Assembly: GCA_032718475.1 (NCBI GenBank)
Contig: JAUCBJ010005206.1
Coordinates: 1-34,883, forward strand
Origin: Nemertoderma westbladi
Taxonomy: Eukaryota > Xenacoelomorpha > Nemertodermatida > Nemertodermatidae
Direction: 5' to 3'
DNA: 34,883 nt
A program made the translations under genes and the position numbers. Each line of letters opens with the position of its first letter. The stretch's first letter is position 1. Below are positions 31,027 through 34,883 of this stretch, in pieces. Under the pieces are notes generated by a model. It searched no databases. It worked only from the letters and a program-made list of their open reading frames with translations, and was not told where the DNA came from.

Positions 31027-31875
31027 TTATGTAAATACAAAAAACAACAACAAACAATATATATAGGTATTGTAGGGCGAGCCACGAAGTAATGAGAACC
31101 TTAGGGTAGGGGTACCATTAATTGACTTTTCCAAGACGGACAGCTGTTCGCGAGTCAGTCTCAACTTCTCCTGAACGAGTTTACCTTCTACAGCCAGTCG
31201 CGCCTTCATGGATGCGTAGTGGTGGTAAACCTCGAGCTGTGATTGGTTCAAGCGATCACGTAGGGATAGTGCTACTGCATGGCTGCGTTGGTTGTCTCGG
31301 CTCTTGACTACTACTTGACTTGGTTGCTAAATCGAAGCTACATGGGAAGTTCCGCCATAATTTGGAGGCAGGTCATTTGACTCTAAATCCGGGTCATAAG
31401 TTTGTAGACGATTGATGGTCTCCCTTACCCCATACATATAAGCGGTTTCTATCAAATCACCATAACTAAAAGGCAAGGAAGGTGGCCGAAACAAACTTTT
31501 AGGTAAAGGAAAGAATCCCATAGCCATCTGGTCCCCCTGACTCGTTGCATCCAATCTTCTCATAGTGTATGGATTTGAGTTCGCGTGTGTTTCAAAATAC
31601 ACCAGATTTGTAATCTGTTCAGAGCTAGTATTAGCACATTTGGGAGAACATCTAGATGTTGCGCCATGTCCCCATACTCGACAAATACTGCATATCTCTA
31701 CCAGCTGTGTACATGCCATAATGTAATGGCTATCAATATTGCAGTATGGACAGTATACAGGTATTCTTCTGATGAGACACTTCCCTGATGGATGCTTGGA
31801 AATGGATATATTTTTAGATTCAGGACAGTCTGATCTGCCACAACGAGTGCATCCAGACATTCCTACCACATTCAT
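31027..31875 (-). CDS. Zinc-knuckle protein with a readthrough-like UAG, probably from a retroelement
   Basis: The ATG at 31875 starts 182 codons ending at a TAG (31329-31327), and the same frame stays open upstream nearly to the LINE junction, so the true N-terminus may be lost. The N-terminal third has CTRCGRSDC, HPSGKCLIRR, then two knuckles: CPYCNIDSHYIMAC (C-x2-C-x4-H-x4-C) and CSICRVWGHGATSRC (C-x2-C-x4-H-x5-C). The rest has no motif I know. After the TAG the frame continues 99 codons to a TAA at 31027, including a likely coiled coil (RLAVEGKLVQEKLRLTREQL). The stop context is TAG CAA CCA, matching the CAR-YYA consensus of leaky UAG codons. Paired knuckles suggest a nucleic-acid-binding gag-like product. 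A host zinc-finger gene is possible. I cannot name the family. Confidence 0.5.
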
Positions 31876-31937
31876 AAAATATATATCTTCTGTTTCTCCA
31901 TTAGCGACTATTGAAGAGTTACTGATCTCAATTGATT

Positions 31938-32540
31938 ACATTGATCTCAATTGCTGCAAAGCTATACAATAGAATTCTATTAAATCGCATCAGGGATCCC
32001 ATTGAGAGACTGCTCCGTGGAAATCAGAATGGGTTCCGTAAAGGTCGTGGGACCATGGAGCCCATTTTGGCACTTAGAAGGATAATTGAAGAGTTATCAA
32101 AAAGGAAAGACAGGCATCTGGCTGTTATCTTTGTTGACTTCTTCAAGGCCTTTGATTCAGTCTCTCGCTCACGTATGTTCAGCATACTTTCATTATATGG
32201 GATTTCGACAACATTTGTGTCTACTGTGGACGGTGACACAGAACCATTTGAAGTGTTATGGGTGTCCTCCAGAGAGAGACACTTGCACCATTCTTGTTCA
32301 TAATTGTTGTTGACTATGTTCTACGCATGTCCTTAGATCATCATAATGATGATGGGGTGATGATAACTCCACCTACTGGCTCCAGAAATCGAGGAAATCC
32401 TGCCAAGTACCTAACTGATCTAGACTTTGCTGATGACTTAGGAGTACTCTCAGAATCACTAGAGGGAGCCCAACGGCTCCTCAGCTCATTAGAACATGCT
32501 GCTTCTAGTGTTGGTCTTTTTATTAACTCCAGAAAGACTA
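31938..32540 (+). mobile_element. Internal fragment of the same LINE family as 17233-19203
   Basis: Nearly identical to the complement of about 18588-17938 in the other LINE, from ISIAAKLYN through FRKGRGTMEP and IFVDFFKAFDS to LDFADDLGVLS and LFINSRKT. It lacks both ends: similarity starts at ATTGATCTCAATTGCTGC and stops after AGAAAGAC. It has a 42-bp in-frame deletion (14 codons, after LYGI) and a frameshift after FEVLW, but keeps the two bases (ACA in GDTEPF) that the other copy has lost. A short direct repeat GATCTCAATT flanks its left edge, next to the zinc-knuckle ORF. Confidence 0.85.
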
Positions 32541-33353
32541 TAATAAATATTCTAGAACATAACAATAATAACAGAGAGATAGGCTACTTATCTCTCCAAT
32601 CAGACAGCCACAGATAGGGTGTGTTCCGACGCAATCTAAGTTCATCCATCTCCAGTGGAAAGACGAAGCTAATAACAGCTGATTATTTCTATAAATGTAA
32701 GTGTTACCTGTTCTTTTGACTTTCGTTTAAATTGTTCTTTTTTGCTCGGAGTAGACCTACTTTTTTCCCTCACTGTTTACTGTTTACTTATTTTCCGGAT
32801 TATTATAGTATTACCAAGTCAATATGATTTAATATAGACACAATAATATTATACTTATTTTTTTATTGTTACTTTATGGAATAACGATTAGAATCAATGT
32901 TATGGAACAATATATTTATAATATTTATAACATTATATTCAATATACAGAAAATAAACGGAATATTCAGTTTCTATTTTACATAAGTTTTCACATTATTA
33001 ATATTAAATACTGTATATCTCATGGAGTTTATAACACCAGTAGTAGTAGGGAAATTCTTGCCGTCTATAAAAATTTTCTAGAACATTCAATTATTTGCAT
33101 GGAGTGAACGGAGATGCCATTGTTAGAGAAGGCAATATATCGAGCTTGAAGGCGTATATGTCTGCTGGCCAGACAGTAGTGTAGCTAATGCAATGGATGG
33201 GGCAGCCGGCCTGCGTCGATATTTATATGGGATGTAAATAGGAGGTCCTTTTTTTGCCCCATTTATTCGGGATTCATGTGAGCGGATTCAATTCCGCCTC
33301 ATTACCCTCACAAAGTAAGGACAGTGGCGCCTCTTCAGCAATAAGTTGACGAA
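32541..33353. other. Intergenic AT-rich DNA
   Basis: No gene or clear repeat seen. 32840-33010 is rich in TATT/AATA words. Confidence 0.4.
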
Positions 33354-33378
33354 GTGAGATTACCCTCGGTAATCTCAC
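33354..33378. other. Perfect 11-bp hairpin with 3-nt loop
   Basis: GTGAGATTACC and GGTAATCTCAC are exact complements around CTC. It lies 13 bases before a 22-base G run. Function unknown. Confidence 0.6.
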
Positions 33379-33391
33379 CCCATAACCAACT

Positions 33392-33413
33392 GGGGGGGGG
33401 GGGGGGGGGGGGG
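33392..33413 (+). repeat. Homopolymer run of 22 G
   Basis: Twenty-two consecutive G. Length is likely to be uncertain in sequencing, and such a run can form G-quadruplexes. Confidence 0.9.
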
Positions 33414-33666
33414 TTGCAAAGTGAGGTGAAAGGTTAAACCACTTGGAGGGGCAAACGAGCTAGAGAAGCTAGCAGTAGGAGGTAACACCTACACAGGGAG
33501 TGGCGAGGCGATAAGTAGCCAATAAGGGCCAATTAGTAGGCAAGGAAGGGAATGGGGAGAATGAAGCGTATCTATTGGATGATAAGGCCACCCTTAGTGT
33601 AGGACTAATAATAATACATGTACTGATGCAATATATAACCGTTATACTATGTCATTGCTATTCAGT

Positions 33667-33997
33667 TTGTTGCCAGAAACAACCTTGGAACCGGAATAGT
33701 TCTGACCGTTGTCACAACTACAGTCTGCTAGTGCGATGTAACTGATTGTGCTGATTATAATTGATTGTGCTATTATCTGTACCTATGAAGCTATTAACAT
33801 TTGTATTGATCATTAACACCACTCAATCGGTTTTCCAACAGCCTTCGGCCTAATAATTTACGGCAGCCTACGGACGCAACAACGCGTGAACTGAACTTAA
33901 CCTGGTCGGGATCACAGATCCCATCACAGTCAGACCTATTCCGGTTCCAAGGTCGTTTCTGGCAACCAACCTTGAAGAAGGCCGTTGGAAAACCGAG
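33667..33997 (+). repeat. Two interlocked long inverted-repeat pairs (A-B-A'-B')
   Basis: A 33667-33699 pairs with A' 33936-33968 at 31 of 33 positions (core TTGCCAGAAAC and CCTTGGAACCGGAATAG). B 33827-33846 pairs with B' 33977-33996 at 19 of 20 positions (TCGGTTTTCCAAC-GCCTTC). Order A, B, A', B' means the two helices cannot nest; in RNA this would be a long-range pseudoknot. Confidence 0.7.
33908..33922 (+). promoter_or_regulatory. Leader hairpin, counterpart of 1376-1396
   Basis: GGGATC/GATCCC stem with ACA loop, followed by ATCACAGT, about 125 bases before the gag-like ATG. Confidence 0.4.
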
Positions 33998-34046
33998 TCA
34001 GAAAGTCAGAACTACCACCTTCAATAGCTGTGACGCACCAACAACA

Positions 34047-34660
34047 ATGAGTGATAGATCACCCCACTCGGGAGAAAGAATGCCCCCGCGGACCCCAAGC
34101 GACACCGACGCAATGATCCGCAAGGCCGCTACGAGACGTTACCGGCCCGCCACCCCGGACTCGCCAACGAGGGACAACCCGGAGATCTGTGCGGAAGGCG
34201 GCCGAAGAAGAGAAGAAGAGTCGATGCGCGATGGAGATGACGGCGGATGGAGTACCAAAGTCGCCGGCCAGCCACAGGCCGAAGGCAACGGACGACCCAC
34301 CGGAACAGCGATGGTGGGACTGCCAGTACGACGCCGGACAAAGAGAGAGGGAAAAGCCAGCCAGGAGGATGTCGGGATGAGCGATCATCTGCGACGGGCC
34401 TACAACGCCACCAGGAAGCTGTTAAAAGAGGCCAGAGAAGGAAAGGAGGTGAACCAGTCTAGACTCTACCATAGACTAGGTGAGTCTATTGAACACTTCC
34501 TATAATTAGTCCATTTCGGACAGGGAGAACTAGTGAGAGAGAGGGCAAGGGGGGTTGCCATGGAACTCACAGAATTGTGGCGATCCGGGGTGATGGAGGC
34601 CAGATCGGTGTACATAGGGCCTTATCTGGTAGATGCGCAGGGAATTAAGTTAGTGTAATG
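34047..34660 (+). pseudogene. Gag-like gene, second copy, broken and 3'-truncated
   Basis: The ATG at 34047 (MSDRSPHSGERMPPRTPSD) is the start aligned with the left-edge copy. The body matches that copy throughout: MIRKAATRRYRPATPDS, GNGRPTGTAMVGLPVRRRTK, LRRAYNATRKLLKEAREGK, then a TAA at 34503-34505 where the other copy has TAT. The same frame continues with FGQGELVRERARGVAMEL and VYIGPYLVDAQGIKLV and meets a second TAA at about 34657. Homology ends there, so the coiled-coil part is missing. Only conservative substitutions separate much of the two copies, showing former protein-level constraint. The DNA is GC-rich against AT-rich surroundings. No family recognised beyond gag-like by context. 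Confidence 0.6.
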
Positions 34661-34883
34661 TGAGAAACCCAAATACGTACTCCTACTGTATGAAGAGACA
34701 GTAACAAATACGCGAATCCTGCAATATCGTACTATAGAGTCTGTGAATCAAAGCATAAATCCGACCTTCTCACCAAAACAGTAAACTCTAAGTAAGCGAA
34801 CTTATTGCAGTATCGGTCTCTTATAACCGGTGAGGCAGAAAACAGTCTACGAACGGACAAACTTCGGTAAAACAAAATCCCGT
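34661..34883. other. Sequence after the truncated gag-like gene, with the shared 60-bp motif
   Basis: No gene seen. 34824-34882 repeats the motif at 1898-1957 in the same orientation, although the neighbouring gag-like genes face opposite ways. It may be the edge of another LTR. Confidence 0.4.

Larger units (their letters stand above)
33414..34046 (+). other. Leader (and possibly LTR) of the right-edge gag-like element
   Basis: No gene seen. It contains a TATA-like ATATATAACC at 33631, two pairs of inverted repeats in interlocked order (33667-33997) and a hairpin at 33908-33922 that matches one in the left-edge copy's leader. No second LTR is present, so LTR limits cannot be set. Confidence 0.4.

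Noticed and set aside
1-34883. CRISPR array, tRNA or rRNA genes
   Set aside because: Tandem repeats here lack unique spacers of constant length, and no tRNA cloverleaf or rRNA signature was seen by eye.

Overview
The window reads as repeat-dominated DNA from an invertebrate animal. The evidence is BEL/Pao-type gag and protease domains (a metazoan retroelement lineage), several decayed LINEs, a fibrinogen-related protein gene of the kind expanded in marine invertebrates, a large minisatellite, and AT-rich spacers scattered with GT microsatellites. There are no bacterial-style operons, rRNA genes or tRNA genes. The species cannot be fixed from the sequence.

Layout. 1-2127: the 5' part of a GC-rich LTR element on the minus strand: a coiled-coil gag-like frame running off the left edge, leader, candidate primer-binding site and candidate LTR. 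2128-3885: GT runs, GGGGAC-rich DNA, a 147-bp tandem repeat and a LINE 3' end. 3886-16313: the main structure, which I interpret as one 12.4-kb LTR retrotransposon on the minus strand. Its two 1.25-kb LTRs (3886-5138, 15057-16313) are in direct orientation and its outer flanks both read GTGTG. Inside, from 5' to 3' on the minus strand, are a 2.2-kb repeat-rich leader, a very long broken gag (12847 to about 9100), a DSG aspartic protease, a frame-preserving loss of reverse transcriptase, RNase H and integrase, an AT-rich spacer, a degenerate unidentified gene in the env position (6523-5218), and a purine-rich tract at the 3' LTR.

16314-17232: GT run and GGGGAC-type repeat. 17233-19203: a 5'-truncated LINE. 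19211-24265: a 33-bp minisatellite split by a solo LTR (19885-21061) of the same family as the 12.4-kb element. 24266-26385: AT-rich repeats. 26386-27273: a second kind of LINE. 28073-29455: the only host-like gene, a single-exon type II membrane protein with a coiled coil and a fibrinogen C domain; it has a TATA box and polyA signal but an apparent frameshift. 30787-30988: a palindromic MITE. 31027-31875: a zinc-knuckle ORF with a readthrough-like UAG. 31938-32540: a LINE fragment. 33350-34660: leader and gag-like gene of a second copy of the left-edge element, facing the opposite way.

Almost every coding piece carries stops, frameshifts or deletions, so this is mainly a record of nested retroelement insertion. 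The two gag-like genes at the edges, the env-position gene and the zinc-knuckle ORF are the parts I could not match to a known family.
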